The notes below the pieces were generated by a model. The model saw only the letters and a program-made list of their open reading frames with translations, was not told where the DNA came from and made no database searches. The position numbers and the translations under genes were made by a program. A DNA stretch of 64,000 nt from Bacillota bacterium (GTDB taxonomy: Bacteria > Bacillota > Clostridia > Christensenellales > Aristaeellaceae), in NCBI GenBank assembly GCA_023404715.1, contig JAEYAR010000077.1:1-64000 (forward strand). Direction: 5' to 3'. Of this stretch, positions 1 to 8,288 are shown piece after piece (position 1 is the stretch's first letter; every line of letters begins with the position of its first letter).

Positions 1-2
1 CG

Positions 3-281
3 ACCGAGTGCTGGAACGGTACGGTCGGCGGCGCGAGGAAGCTGTATACAGACGTGGCGGGCGCGCAGACGGAAACGGTGATCCCGATCATCGAAGACGA
101 CCAGTCGAGCTTCTCCGGCTTGTTCGACCGCAAGATCCGCTCCTTCCTGGATGCGATCCTGGAGGGCAAGCCCGCGCCCGTGCCGAGCAGCCAGATCCTG
201 TACAACCAGGCGATCATCGACGGGATCTGCAAGTCCGCCAAGGCGGGCCGCGAGATCGAGATCGTGATCCCGGAGGTATAA
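3..281 (+). CDS. Gfo/Idh/MocA-family oxidoreductase, C-terminal fragment
   Basis: This is the last 92 codons of a gene that begins before the window; the open frame runs from the first bases with no start of its own. The tail reads SSFSGLFDRKIRSFLDAILEG, then PVPSSQILYNQAIIDGICKSAKAG, and ends IEIVIPEV. This layout is typical of NAD(P)-dependent sugar or inositol dehydrogenases of the Gfo/Idh/MocA family, whose C-terminal domain ends with a helix that closes over the substrate site. The Rossmann domain and the catalytic Lys lie outside the window, so the substrate cannot be inferred. The next gene follows after 8 nt and may be cotranscribed. Confidence 0.6.
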   Translation, partial: TECWNGTVGGARKLYTDVAGAQTETVIPIIEDDQSSFSGLFDRKIRSFLDAILEGKPAPVPSSQILYNQAIIDGICKSAKAGREIEIVIPEV

Positions 282-289
282 GGGGCGTT

Positions 290-676
290 ATGATCTTCAG
301 AGGTATCAGCCGCCGGTTTTCAACTGAAAACGATAGGCAATATGAGGAGATCGGCGCTTTCTGGGACGAATTTGCCGCGCGCTATGGACGCGAAAACATC
401 GAGGGCCTGGGCCTGAACTGGGAAGCGGACAGCCTAGAGTACGTGCTGGGCACGACCGCCAATCCAGCGGAATTTCCCGCGGAGCGCTTCAGGGAAATAT
501 ACGGCGATGCAGATTACCGGGAGGTTTTGCTGCCGGACGAGGGCTGGCAGTCCTTTAACGGGCGGACGGCGGAGCTGGGAATGCTGTATCAAAGGATCTA
601 TCAGGATGGCCCGCTGACCTATGAAATCGAATCGTTTACCGACGACGGAAGATGCCGCGTACGGATCTTTCGGTGA
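290..676 (+). CDS. Small GyrI-like / effector-binding-domain protein
   Basis: A 128-residue protein without signal peptide or membrane segment. The pattern of an FWDEFAARYG helix, an EYVLGTTANPAEF strand-turn, a LPDEGWQSFNG segment and a closing YEIESFTDDGRCRVRIF strand resembles the GyrI-like small-molecule-binding fold, found free-standing or fused to AraC/MerR regulators. No DNA-binding domain is present, so it would be a stand-alone ligand-binding protein or gyrase-inhibitor relative. ATG is chosen because a purine-rich AAGGGG lies just upstream; the longer open frame overlaps the previous gene in another frame. It is followed directly by a strong terminator. Family assignment is tentative. 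Confidence 0.55.
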   Translation: MIFRGISRRFSTENDRQYEEIGAFWDEFAARYGRENIEGLGLNWEADSLEYVLGTTANPAEFPAERFREIYGDADYREVLLPDEGWQSFNGRTAELGMLYQRIYQDGPLTYEIESFTDDGRCRVRIFR

Positions 677-687
677 TTAAAAGCCAC

Positions 688-723
688 AGCTGCCGCAGCG
701 TTCATGCTGCGGCAGCTTTTTTA
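688..723 (+). terminator. Intrinsic terminator after the GyrI-like gene
   Basis: A perfect 12-bp stem (AGCTGCCGCAGC at 688-699 pairing with 706-717), a 6-nt loop and a run of seven T. It lies between two convergent genes; the T run favours the plus strand. Confidence 0.9.
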
Positions 724-730
724 TATCGCT

Positions 731-3127
731 TTACCAGAATAGCGATGTCTGATCCGTCGGCGCGGGCGTGGGCTCCTGCGCCGGGGTCAGGAAATCCCAG
801 ATGCCGCCGAGAAAGCCCTCGTAGGTCCACTGCGCCTGGGCGACCTGCGCGGCGCTCTGCCCCTCCAGCCAGGCGCCCTCTTGCAGCAGCTCCTCGTGGA
901 TGGGGATGACCCGGTAGGTGTAGGTGACGCCGACCTGCGCGCTGTCGTCCGCATAGGCCATGGTATTTCCCGCCTCGAGCACCATCTCCGCGAGCTGCAG
1001 GGAGGAGCCGTCGGCCGCCTCGCGCACGATACGGTAGCGCGCGTATTGCGAGGCGGTAAAGTTCAGCACGGGCTTGCCCGCCTCGGAATGGGTGATGTAG
1101 AAATTCGAGGGCGGCGCGGGCGGATTCCAGACCGTGCTCACGTCGTAAGGCCGGTTGTTTTCCAAAAACACCTCGCTGTAGCGGTATTTTTCCGGCGTCA
1201 TCTCGCTGGCCAGCATCGCCTGGCCGGTCAACTGCATGGCCCGCTTGTCCAGCTGCAGCCAGATGAGGCCGTCGGGCGCTGAGAAGTCCGGCGAATCCTG
1301 CCCCTTCAGCGCCTGAGAGAGGAATGCGGAGGCGAGCAGCGCGGTGTTGCCGCCACCCGTCGTGCCGTTGGGGATCTTGTGCGTACTGTCCGTCTTGTCA
1401 AAGCCCATCCAGGTGACCACGGCGTATTGCGGCGTATAGGCGGCCATCCAGATATCGCGGTTGCCGCCCGTCATGGAGACGGTGCCGGTCTTGCCAGCGA
1501 CGGGGAACCCGAGCGTGCGCAGCTTGGAGCCCGTGCCGCTGGCCGTCACGGTCTGCAGCAGCGATGTCATCAGATAGGCGTTTTGCGGGGAGACCGCCTG
1601 CACGGGCTGCGCGTCGTAGGCGTAGACGATATTTCCAGCGCTGTCGACGATGTGGGAAATAACGTAGGGCTCGTGGTACACGCCGCCGGCGGCGAACACC
1701 GCGTAGGCGGCGGCCAGCTGGGTAGGCGTGATGCCATACGCCATGGACCCGAGCGCCAGGGAGAGGTTTAAATCCCGACCATCGGTCTCAATTCCGAATC
1801 GATCCAAATAATTCGAGGCGGCGGGCAGGCCGATCTCCTGCAGCAAGCGCACGGCGGGCAGGTTGAGCGAATCCTTGAGCGCCGTGCGCATGCTGACGCG
1901 CCCATAGTATTTCCCGCTGGCGTTTTTGGGGCTATAACCGTTAAAATCCCCCGGTTCGTCGAGCAGCACGTTTGCGGTCGTATAGCCGAGCTCGAGCGCC
2001 GGGCCGTAGACGGACAGGGGTTTGAGGACGGAACCGGGCTGACGCTTCATTTGTATCGCGCGGTTGAGCCCGCGGCGCACGCTGTATTCACGGCCGCCGA
2101 CCATCGCCACGACCGCGCCGGTGTTCACGTCCACGACGCTGAGGGCGCTCTGTACGGGCGTTCCGTCCGCCGCATCCTTTGGGAAATACGAATCGTCCTC
2201 GTAGAGCGTGTCGGCGATCTCCTGCAAACGCGGCTGCAGGGTCGTATAGATCTGATAGCCGCCGCCGAGCAGATCTTCGGAGGAGATCCCCAGCAGGTCT
2301 TCCGCCTCGCTCAGCGCTTCATCCACAAACCAGCCGTATGTGTTCTCCTTGGGCTGACGCTGCAGCACCCATAGGGATGTATCGATCGCCTTTTGCGCTT
2401 CTTCCTCGCTAACGAAGCCGTTTTCCGCCATCGTGCGCAGGATATAGCCGCGCCGGTTGCGGTTGGCTTCCGGCTTGATGTGCGGCGCGAAGGCGGAGGG
2501 GGCTTTGATGGAGGCGGCCAGGCCCGCCGCCTGTACGAGCGATAGATCCTCGACATCGACGCCGAAATAGGTCTGCGCGGCCGCCTGGATGCCGTACGCG
2601 CCGTTGCCGAAGTAGATATAGTTGAGGTACATTTCCAAAATCTGTTCCTTGGTAAAGTCCTGCTCGAGCTCCCAGGCGAGATAGGCCTCCTCGAGCTTGC
2701 GGGCGAACGTCTTCTCCGTCGACAGGTGTGTAAGCTTGACGAGCTGTTGCGTGATGGTGCTCGCGCCCTCGCGCAGCGAGCGCGTCTTGATGTCGTTCCA
2801 TAGCGCGCCCGCGATGCGGATGACGTCAAAGCCGGAGTGTTTATAAAAGCGCAGGTCTTCAGCCGCGATGAACGCATCCTGAACGAATTTGGGGATGCGC
2901 GAGATCGGGACGACGGTGCGGTTCTCCTGCGCCTGCAACGTCTCGATGAGGTTCCCTTCCCCGTCGTAGACGAGAGAAGTCTGTTGTAGGTTCAAGATCT
3001 TGTCCGGATCGATTTTCTGCCAATTGGGCACGTCAAAGGCAAAGTAAATAAACGCAAAGCCGCCCACGCACAGCACGAGCAGGCTTGAAACGACGATCAG
3101 CGCAATGCGCACCGGTTTTTTCTTCAT
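731..3127 (-). CDS. Class A penicillin-binding protein (bifunctional transglycosylase/transpeptidase)
   Basis: Builds peptidoglycan at the outer face of the membrane: it polymerises lipid II and cross-links the stem peptides. The 798-residue protein starts with a basic stretch and one membrane anchor (about residues 5-30). A GT51 domain follows, with AAEDLRFYKHSGFD (catalytic Glu), GASTITQQL and the YFGNGAYGIQAAA region. The transpeptidase domain has the SxxK motif in PGSVLKPL, SLN in KDSLNLPAV, and GKTGT. A fibronectin-like stretch and a Pro/Thr-rich tail end the protein. ATG at 3127 is preferred because GGAGG lies 8 nt upstream; the adjacent ATG at 3130 is possible, and the longer open frame beginning at 3169 has no ribosome site. 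It is divergent from the FtsH-like gene. Confidence 0.93.
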   Translation of the reverse strand: MKKKPVRIALIVVSSLLVLCVGGFAFIYFAFDVPNWQKIDPDKILNLQQTSLVYDGEGNLIETLQAQENRTVVPISRIPKFVQDAFIAAEDLRFYKHSGFDVIRIAGALWNDIKTRSLREGASTITQQLVKLTHLSTEKTFARKLEEAYLAWELEQDFTKEQILEMYLNYIYFGNGAYGIQAAAQTYFGVDVEDLSLVQAAGLAASIKAPSAFAPHIKPEANRNRRGYILRTMAENGFVSEEEAQKAIDTSLWVLQRQPKENTYGWFVDEALSEAEDLLGISSEDLLGGGYQIYTTLQPRLQEIADTLYEDDSYFPKDAADGTPVQSALSVVDVNTGAVVAMVGGREYSVRRGLNRAIQMKRQPGSVLKPLSVYGPALELGYTTANVLLDEPGDFNGYSPKNASGKYYGRVSMRTALKDSLNLPAVRLLQEIGLPAASNYLDRFGIETDGRDLNLSLALGSMAYGITPTQLAAAYAVFAAGGVYHEPYVISHIVDSAGNIVYAYDAQPVQAVSPQNAYLMTSLLQTVTASGTGSKLRTLGFPVAGKTGTVSMTGGNRDIWMAAYTPQYAVVTWMGFDKTDSTHKIPNGTTGGGNTALLASAFLSQALKGQDSPDFSAPDGLIWLQLDKRAMQLTGQAMLASEMTPEKYRYSEVFLENNRPYDVSTVWNPPAPPSNFYITHSEAGKPVLNFTASQYARYRIVREAADGSSLQLAEMVLEAGNTMAYADDSAQVGVTYTYRVIPIHEELLQEGAWLEGQSAAQVAQAQWTYEGFLGGIWDFLTPAQEPTPAPTDQTSLFW

Positions 3128-3200
3128 CATGCGCCCCTCCAAACAAGTTATCATCAGTTTCACCTGCATGCGGGAACATTACACAGCCAGTATTTGGCCG

Positions 3201-3229
3201 TGGACGAATCGCACCAAACACGGTATAAT
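3201..3229 (+). promoter_or_regulatory. SigA-type promoter for the FtsH-like gene
   Basis: TGGACG (3201-3206), 17-nt spacer, TATAAT (3224-3229), about 40 nt before the GTG start. The -10 is perfect and the -35 matches 4 of 6 positions. Confidence 0.6.
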
Positions 3230-3271
3230 GAACGCATTCATTCGTGATGAAATCATAATGAGGTGGAAAAT

Positions 3272-4804
3272 GTGAGAAATCGAACCAGCCGCGCCGCGCG
3301 CAACGTCCTGCTGCTCGTGGCGGCAGGCCTTTTTGCGGCGGCGCTTTACTTTGCGATGCCCAAGACGATCTCTTTGGATCAGGAGGCGGTGACCCGTCTG
3401 CTCGTAGGCGCGCTGCTCATCGGCACGGTCGTAGCGATCGTGCGCGCGCCCGGGCGGGCCAAGGCCGGCATGGCGAGGGCATCGGCCATGGAGGTTTCGC
3501 AGGCCGCGCCGAGCCTGCGCTTTTCCGACGTAGCGGCCAACGAGGAGGCGCTCGCCTCGCTTCGCTCGCTCGCGCACGCGCTGCAAAGCCCGGAGACCTA
3601 CAGCGCGTACGGCGCGCGCATCCCGCGCGGCGTGCTGCTCTACGGCCCGCCCGGCACGGGCAAAACGCTGATGGCCAAGGCGCTGGCCGGGGAAGCGGGG
3701 GTGCCGTTTTACGCGGTATCCGGCTCCGACTTCGTGCAGGTTTACGTCGGCGTGGGCGCGGCGCGCGTGCGCGACCTGTTCGGCAAGGCGAAGAAGGCCG
3801 GGCGGGCGGTCATCTTCATCGACGAGATCGACGCGCTGGGCAAGCGGCGCGACGGCGCCAGCAGCGACGAGCGCGAGCAGACGCTCAACGCCCTGCTCAC
3901 ACAGATGAACGGTTTTGAGGAAAACGAGGGCATCGTCGTGCTCGCGGCGACCAACCGCATCGACACGCTGGACGAAGCGCTGCTGCGTCCGGGCCGCTTT
4001 GACCGGCATATCGCGGTGGGGCTGCCCGAGCGGGCGCAGCGGGCCAAGATCCTTGCGCTGCACGCGGCTGGCAAGCCGTTTGACGAGGGGATCGATTGGG
4101 ACCACGTCGCGCAGGAAACGGTCGGCTTCAGCGGCGCGAAGCTGGAGAGCATGCTCAACGAGGCGGCGATCTACGCCGCCCGGCGCAGCGCGAAAAAGAT
4201 CGAGGAGGCGGACGTGCGCCGCGCGTTTTCGACAATCCTCGTTGGCGAAGAGCGCGTGGGTAGCGGCCTTGACGCCGAGGAGCGTCGGGTGACGGCCGTG
4301 CACGAGGCGGGGCATGCGCTGCTTACGCTGCTGCTCATGCCCAAGGCGCAACTTCGCCACGTGACGATCGTGCCCAGCGTGAACGGCGCGGGCGGCTACA
4401 GCATGGCTGTGCCGCCGGATAAAGCCTTCATTTCGCGCAGAGACATCACGGCGCACATGGCGGTGGCGCTGGGCGGCCGCGCGGCGGAGCGCATCCTGCT
4501 GGGCGAGGACGCCATTACCAACGGCGCGCAGAATGATCTGGAGCGCGCGACGCAGATGGCCGCCTCGGCCTGCCTTGCCTGGGGAATGGATGAGGATGTA
4601 GGCTGTCTCTCGGTCGGCTCGCTGCCCAAGGAGATGCAGACCGGCGAGCGGGAACGCGCGGCGGTGGAAAGGACGCTGAAGGGCGCGTTTGACATCGCGT
4701 TTCAGACCCTGAGCGAACATCAGGAGGATCTGGAGCGCATATCGCAGGCACTGCTGAAGCGCGAGCGCATGACGGGCGAAGAGATACAGGCGTTGGTAGC
4801 CTAA
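3272..4804 (+). CDS. FtsH-like membrane ATP-dependent zinc metalloprotease, short form
   Basis: A membrane-bound AAA+ protease of the FtsH/M41 family, about 510 residues. Two hydrophobic stretches lie near the N terminus (about residues 10-28 and 40-55) and are separated by only some 12 residues, so the usual extracytoplasmic domain is absent. The AAA module has Walker A GPPGTGKT, Walker B VIFIDEID and the second region of homology ALLRPGRFDRHI. The protease domain has the zinc motif VHEAGHALL and a later Asp in NGAQNDLERA. GTG at 3272 follows AGGTGG by 5 nt; the GTG at 3263 overlaps that ribosome site. Most FtsH proteins exceed 600 residues, so this is probably a paralogue rather than the main FtsH. 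A terminator follows. Confidence 0.88.
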   Translation: MRNRTSRAARNVLLLVAAGLFAAALYFAMPKTISLDQEAVTRLLVGALLIGTVVAIVRAPGRAKAGMARASAMEVSQAAPSLRFSDVAANEEALASLRSLAHALQSPETYSAYGARIPRGVLLYGPPGTGKTLMAKALAGEAGVPFYAVSGSDFVQVYVGVGAARVRDLFGKAKKAGRAVIFIDEIDALGKRRDGASSDEREQTLNALLTQMNGFEENEGIVVLAATNRIDTLDEALLRPGRFDRHIAVGLPERAQRAKILALHAAGKPFDEGIDWDHVAQETVGFSGAKLESMLNEAAIYAARRSAKKIEEADVRRAFSTILVGEERVGSGLDAEERRVTAVHEAGHALLTLLLMPKAQLRHVTIVPSVNGAGGYSMAVPPDKAFISRRDITAHMAVALGGRAAERILLGEDAITNGAQNDLERATQMAASACLAWGMDEDVGCLSVGSLPKEMQTGERERAAVERTLKGAFDIAFQTLSEHQEDLERISQALLKRERMTGEEIQALVA

Positions 4805-4820
4805 ACGGACATAGAATACC

Positions 4821-4853
4821 CGACGGATCGCCTGCCGATCCGTCGGTTTTTTT
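4821..4853 (+). terminator. Intrinsic terminator after the FtsH-like gene
   Basis: A 10-bp perfect stem CGACGGATCG / CGATCCGTCG around CCTGC, followed by seven T. Confidence 0.9.
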
Positions 4854-4970
4854 GTCATTTTAGGGCGAACGATTTTCAAGGAAGATACATAACTAGACTT
4901 TATTCGTGGCAGGATATGGGCGGATGTGTACGGAAACAAACGCAATCACCAGAGCGAAGGAGGCAAGGTT

Positions 4971-5276
4971 ATGCTCAAACACAAAAAACAGCGGGATACG
5001 CTGATCGTGTGCCTGGAAGGGGAGCTGGACCATCACTGCGCGCAGACGGTCCGCCAGGAGCTCGATCAGCTCATCGACGATGAACGCGTCCGCAACCTCG
5101 TCATCGACATGCAGGGGCTCACGTTTATGGATAGCTCAGGCATCGGCGTCCTGATTGGACGTTATCGTACGATCAGCAGGCGCGATGGGCGCATGGCGGT
5201 TCGCAATATGAGCCCGCATGTAGAACGCATCTTTCAGCTGTCCGGGCTGCAGCGCATCATTGAAAAGGTCCGCTAA
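4971..5276 (+). CDS. spoIIAA: Anti-sigma F factor antagonist SpoIIAA
   Basis: A 101-residue STAS-domain protein. In the forespore its dephosphorylated form binds SpoIIAB and frees sigma F. The phosphorylation-site motif MDSSGIGVLIGRY is intact; the second Ser of DSSG corresponds to the Ser phosphorylated by SpoIIAB in Bacillus. ATG follows AAGGAGG closely; an upstream in-frame ATG at 4926 has no such site. It is the first gene of the three-gene spoIIA operon. An AAGGAAGAT at 4878-4886 resembles a sigma H -35 element, but I could not find a convincing -10, so promoter type is left open. Length and gene order match the family. Confidence 0.95.
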   Translation: MLKHKKQRDTLIVCLEGELDHHCAQTVRQELDQLIDDERVRNLVIDMQGLTFMDSSGIGVLIGRYRTISRRDGRMAVRNMSPHVERIFQLSGLQRIIEKVR

Positions 5277-5305
5277 GGCGGGAGTGCAACAGGAGGAAGG
5301 GATAT

Positions 5306-5740
5306 ATGGTGAAACAAAATAGCATGCGGCTCGAGTTTCTCGGCTGCGCACAGAATGAATCCTTTGCGCGCGTGGTCATCAGCGCCTTCGCCGTGCAGCT
5401 CAGCCCCACGATCGAGGAGATCGCCGACATCAAGACGGCGGTCAGCGAGGCCGTCACCAATGCCATCATTCACGGTTATGAGGGCACGCAAGGCATGGTG
5501 GTGATGAGCGCGCAGATCGAGAACGACTGCGAGTTGAATGTGACGGTCGAGGATCACGGCAAGGGCATCTCGGACGTAGAGAAAGCGATGCAGCCTTTTT
5601 ATACGACGCACCCGGAGATGGAGCGCTCCGGCATGGGATTTGCCGTCATGCAGACGTTTATGGACACGCTAAGCGTGACGTCCACGCCCGGCGAAGGCAC
5701 CTGCGTGCGCATGACCAAACGCTTTGGCGCCGGAGCGTGA
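5306..5740 (+). CDS. spoIIAB: Anti-sigma F factor / serine kinase SpoIIAB
   Basis: A 144-residue GHKL-fold protein that holds sigma F inactive and phosphorylates SpoIIAA with ATP. The N box (EAVTNAIIHGYEG), the G1 region (VEDHGKGI) and the G2 region (ERSGMGFAVMQTFMD) are all visible. ATG follows GGAGGAAGG at good distance. It lies 29 nt after spoIIAA, and its stop overlaps the beginning of the sigma F frame, suggesting translational coupling that keeps the anti-sigma factor and sigma factor balanced. Confidence 0.96.
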   Translation: MVKQNSMRLEFLGCAQNESFARVVISAFAVQLSPTIEEIADIKTAVSEAVTNAIIHGYEGTQGMVVMSAQIENDCELNVTVEDHGKGISDVEKAMQPFYTTHPEMERSGMGFAVMQTFMDTLSVTSTPGEGTCVRMTKRFGAGA

Positions 5741-5745
5741 CGCGC

Positions 5746-6483
5746 ATGGCCGGTGTGCTTTCACACGAAGAGGCCATGCGGCTCATCGAGCAGGCACAGG
5801 CGGGGGACAGTCAGGCGCTTGAGCGCATGGTCAGCGCCAACCTCGCGCTGGTACGCTCGATCTGCGCCCGGTTTACCGGCCGCGGATGCGAGATGGAGGA
5901 GCTGTATCAGCTGGGCGCTTTGGGGCTTGTCAAAGCCATCCGAAACTTCCGGCTTGATTTGAACGTGCGCTTTTCCACCTATGCCGTGCCGATGATCATG
6001 GGGGAAATACGAAGGTTTTTGCGCGACGACGGGACGATTACGGTTTCGCGCAGGCTCAAGGAGACGGCGGCGCACGCCGCGAAAGCGGCGGAGCTGCTGC
6101 GCCAGCAGCTGCTGCGCGAGCCGACGATCGACGAGATCGCTAAGGTGCTGCGCTGTGACGAGCAGGAGCTAACCATGGCGCTGGAGAGCAGCAGTGCCGT
6201 TATATCCATGGACGCGCCGGTGGGCGAAGAGGACGGCGGAACGCTTTGGGACATCGTCGGGGAGGAGGAAAGCGACGCGACGGACCGCTTTGCGCTTAGA
6301 GAGGAGATCGAAAAGCTGCCCGAGCGGGATAGAAAGCTCATCGTCCTGCGGTATTTCCGCGATAAGACGCAGTCGCAAACCGCACAGGAGCTGGGCATGA
6401 CGCAGGTGCAGGTGTCGCGCCAGGAGGCGCGCATCCTAAGACGCATTCGGGAGGCCATGCTGCCGGGCGCGCAGGAGGCATAG
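5746..6483 (+). CDS. sigF: Forespore sigma factor F (SpoIIAC)
   Basis: RNA polymerase sigma factor for the first forespore-specific regulon. About 245 residues, of sigma-70 group 3. Region 2 is seen in LYQLGALGLVKAIRNF and the -10-recognition helix around VRFSTYAVPMIMGEIRRF; region 3 in SRRLKETAAHA; region 4 in LPERDRKLIVLRYF with the helix-turn-helix QTAQELGMTQVQVSRQEARIL. The ATG at 5746 has GGAG 10 nt upstream; a GTG at 5737 overlapping the spoIIAB stop is the alternative. Its activity would be controlled by the two preceding genes. A terminator lies 9 nt downstream, closing the operon. Confidence 0.95.
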   Translation: MAGVLSHEEAMRLIEQAQAGDSQALERMVSANLALVRSICARFTGRGCEMEELYQLGALGLVKAIRNFRLDLNVRFSTYAVPMIMGEIRRFLRDDGTITVSRRLKETAAHAAKAAELLRQQLLREPTIDEIAKVLRCDEQELTMALESSSAVISMDAPVGEEDGGTLWDIVGEEESDATDRFALREEIEKLPERDRKLIVLRYFRDKTQSQTAQELGMTQVQVSRQEARILRRIREAMLPGAQEA

Positions 6484-6491
6484 GCATTTTT

Positions 6492-6516
6492 AAGAGGGGT
6501 ACAGGCCCCTCTTTTG
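6492..6516 (+). terminator. Intrinsic terminator of the spoIIA operon
   Basis: Stem AGAGGGG / CCCCTCT around TACAGG, followed by TTTTG. Short but well placed, just after the sigF stop. Confidence 0.75.
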
Positions 6517-6568
6517 TTATGGCCTTGTGCATCTTGGGGCGCGATATTCCCTACCTGGTCAAAAGCGC

Positions 6569-6597
6569 TTGCAAAGGGCTTCCGGCAGCCTTACAAT
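6569..6597 (+). promoter_or_regulatory. SigA-type promoter for the LytTR operon
   Basis: TTGCAA (6569-6574), 17-nt spacer, TACAAT (6592-6597), about 42 nt before the GTG start. The spacer contains the imperfect GGCTTCCGGCAGCC dyad, a possible operator. Confidence 0.65.
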
Positions 6598-6638
6598 GGA
6601 CATGTAGCTACGAGGAAAGGCCTTGAGGAGGGGAAAAC

Positions 6639-7079
6639 GTGAAGATTACCATCGACGAGAGCCCGGATTGCGGTCAGACGGAAGTTCAGATCCGCTGCGC
6701 AAGGATGGACGAACAGGTGTTGAAAATGCTCGCGCTTCTGCGTGCGTTTGACCAGAAGATCACGGGTACAAAGGACGGGCAGACGTTCATCCTCGACGCG
6801 CGGGATATCCTATACGCGGATTCGGTGGATAAAAAGACGTTTCTCTATACGGCAGAGGGCGTGTTTGAGACGCCGCTGCGCCTTTACGAACTGGAGGAGC
6901 GTCTAGGGCCCAGCGATTTTTTTCGGGCATCCAAGGCCGTGGTGGTGAATTTTGGGCAGATCCGCTCGCTACGTCCGGAGTTTGGCGGCAGGATGCTGGC
7001 GACGATGGCGAACGGAGAGATCGTATATGTTTCCCGGCAGTACGTGCCGGTCATCAAAGAAAAACTGGGCATGAAATGA
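6639..7079 (+). CDS. LytTR-domain DNA-binding transcriptional regulator
   Basis: A 146-residue protein made almost entirely of a LytTR DNA-binding domain (about residues 40-145), without a response-regulator receiver domain. Typical features are FILDARDILYADSVDKKTFLYT, the YELEERLGPSDFFRASKAVVVNF stretch and the closing VYVSRQYVPVIKEKLGM. Proteins of this size paired with a DUF3021 membrane protein form a known two-gene unit in Firmicutes, usually autoregulated. The GTG start has GAGGAGGGG upstream. The partner gene begins 9 nt after the stop. Confidence 0.88.
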   Translation: MKITIDESPDCGQTEVQIRCARMDEQVLKMLALLRAFDQKITGTKDGQTFILDARDILYADSVDKKTFLYTAEGVFETPLRLYELEERLGPSDFFRASKAVVVNFGQIRSLRPEFGGRMLATMANGEIVYVSRQYVPVIKEKLGMK

Positions 7080-7088
7080 GGAGATATT

Positions 7089-7541
7089 ATGCGTAAAGCT
7101 ATGATCCTACTGGGCAAAATTTTTTTCTCCGCGACGATCGCCTTTACCATCATGATGATAATATTTGCCTCGATCAGCTTGGCAGTCGGTGAGACGCGGA
7201 TGGATGTCATGAACGTATTTCAATATCTGGCGCTGTGCATCGCCATGTCCACCCTGCAGATGATCGCCTTTACCGAGCTTATTTTCCCAAAGCTGCGTTA
7301 TTCGCTTCGCATGCTTCTCTTTGCACTGCCGTTTTTGGTGATCCTGACGGGCTTTGCGGTCGTTTTCGGGTGGTTTCCCGTAGATAAATGGGGGGCGTGG
7401 GTTCTCTTCCTGCTTTTCTTCTTCATCGCGCTCGGGATCATCACCGCAGGCTTTGAAGTCTATTACCGGGCGGCGGGCAAACGGTATGATGGACTACTGG
7501 GGGAGTATCGGAATAGAAAGAAGCATGAAAAGAGGGGATAG
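7089..7541 (+). CDS. DUF3021-family membrane protein
   Basis: A 150-residue integral membrane protein with four predicted hydrophobic helices (roughly residues 10-30, 45-62, 75-95 and 105-125) and a basic cytoplasmic tail ending RNRKKHEKRG. Size, topology and its position directly behind a LytTR regulator match the DUF3021 family, thought to modulate the activity of the neighbouring LytTR protein. The signal sensed is not known. ATG is preceded by GAGGAG. No further genes appear to belong to the operon, although the next gene follows after only about 50 nt. Confidence 0.82.
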   Translation: MRKAMILLGKIFFSATIAFTIMMIIFASISLAVGETRMDVMNVFQYLALCIAMSTLQMIAFTELIFPKLRYSLRMLLFALPFLVILTGFAVVFGWFPVDKWGAWVLFLLFFFIALGIITAGFEVYYRAAGKRYDGLLGEYRNRKKHEKRG

Positions 7542-7592
7542 AGGCCAACGCGCAGAATATTAAATCCATCACCAGGATAAGAGGTGTTGCGA

Positions 7593-8240
7593 ATGCCCTT
7601 CCCCATGGCGCATCTTTGCATCGCCGATGAGATGCTGCGGCGCGGTTTTGACGTAAAAAAACCGGAGGAATTTCTGCTCGGCGCGGTCGCGCCCGATTCG
7701 GTACATTTTCGCGAAGGTTATGCATACCCCATGAAGGAGCAGAGCCACCTGTGGGACTGCGGACCGCGTTGGGGCGTCACCCTCGACAGCGAGCGCTGGT
7801 TTCAAAATGCGATGGCGTTTTGGCAGGCCCATCGCATGGACGCAAAACGGGACTTCATCGCGGGCTACTGCGCGCATGTGCTTACGGACTGGCTGAACGA
7901 CGTGCGAATCTGGAATCCATTTCGGGTAAAAAATGAAAGCTGGATGGATGCCTGCGGCGCCGACCGCTACCACGAGGAAGCGCGGATGACGGACTACGCG
8001 CTGTACCTCAAGAATCCCCGCAGGCAGGAAATCTTTGAAATGCTTGCGAAGGCCCGCGGGTACGACCTGGCCGGGCTCGTCTTTGAAAGGGACATCGAAC
8101 GCATGCGCGACTCTCTTGTGCGCGAGCAGTTTGAAAATCGAACGGCAGGGAATCCGCAGGACTTTTGCTATTGTACGCTGCAAATGGTTGAAGCGCTGGT
8201 CGAAGAGGCGAGCCGGGAAATCCCGGGGTATCTTGCGTGA
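7593..8240 (+). CDS. Zinc-dependent phospholipase C-like protein
   Basis: A soluble protein of about 215 residues with no signal peptide. The N terminus PFPMAHLCIADEML, then LLGAVAPDSVHFR and later GYCAHVLTDWLND, match the pattern of the bacterial zinc-dependent phospholipase C / PLC-like family, where His and Asp residues at these places bind metal. Many such cytoplasmic members have no shown phospholipase activity, so the reaction is unproven. ATG at 7593 is chosen because GAGGTG lies 6 nt upstream; the frame extends three codons further to a GTG that overlaps the ribosome site. GC-rich, like the surrounding chromosome and unlike the next gene. Confidence 0.6.
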   Translation: MPFPMAHLCIADEMLRRGFDVKKPEEFLLGAVAPDSVHFREGYAYPMKEQSHLWDCGPRWGVTLDSERWFQNAMAFWQAHRMDAKRDFIAGYCAHVLTDWLNDVRIWNPFRVKNESWMDACGADRYHEEARMTDYALYLKNPRRQEIFEMLAKARGYDLAGLVFERDIERMRDSLVREQFENRTAGNPQDFCYCTLQMVEALVEEASREIPGYLA

Positions 8241-8288
8241 CACAATTGGGCGTTATAAAGTAGGATAATCATGAAGGAGGCGGATGCA

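Noticed and set aside
4878..4886. Sigma H promoter for the spoIIA operon
   Set aside because: AAGGAAGAT resembles a -35 element, but no suitable GAAT-type -10 was found at the right spacing.
3179..4945. A 588-codon minus-strand open frame opposite the FtsH-like gene
   Set aside because: The opposite strand carries an intact AAA/M41 protease; this frame has no recognisable domain.
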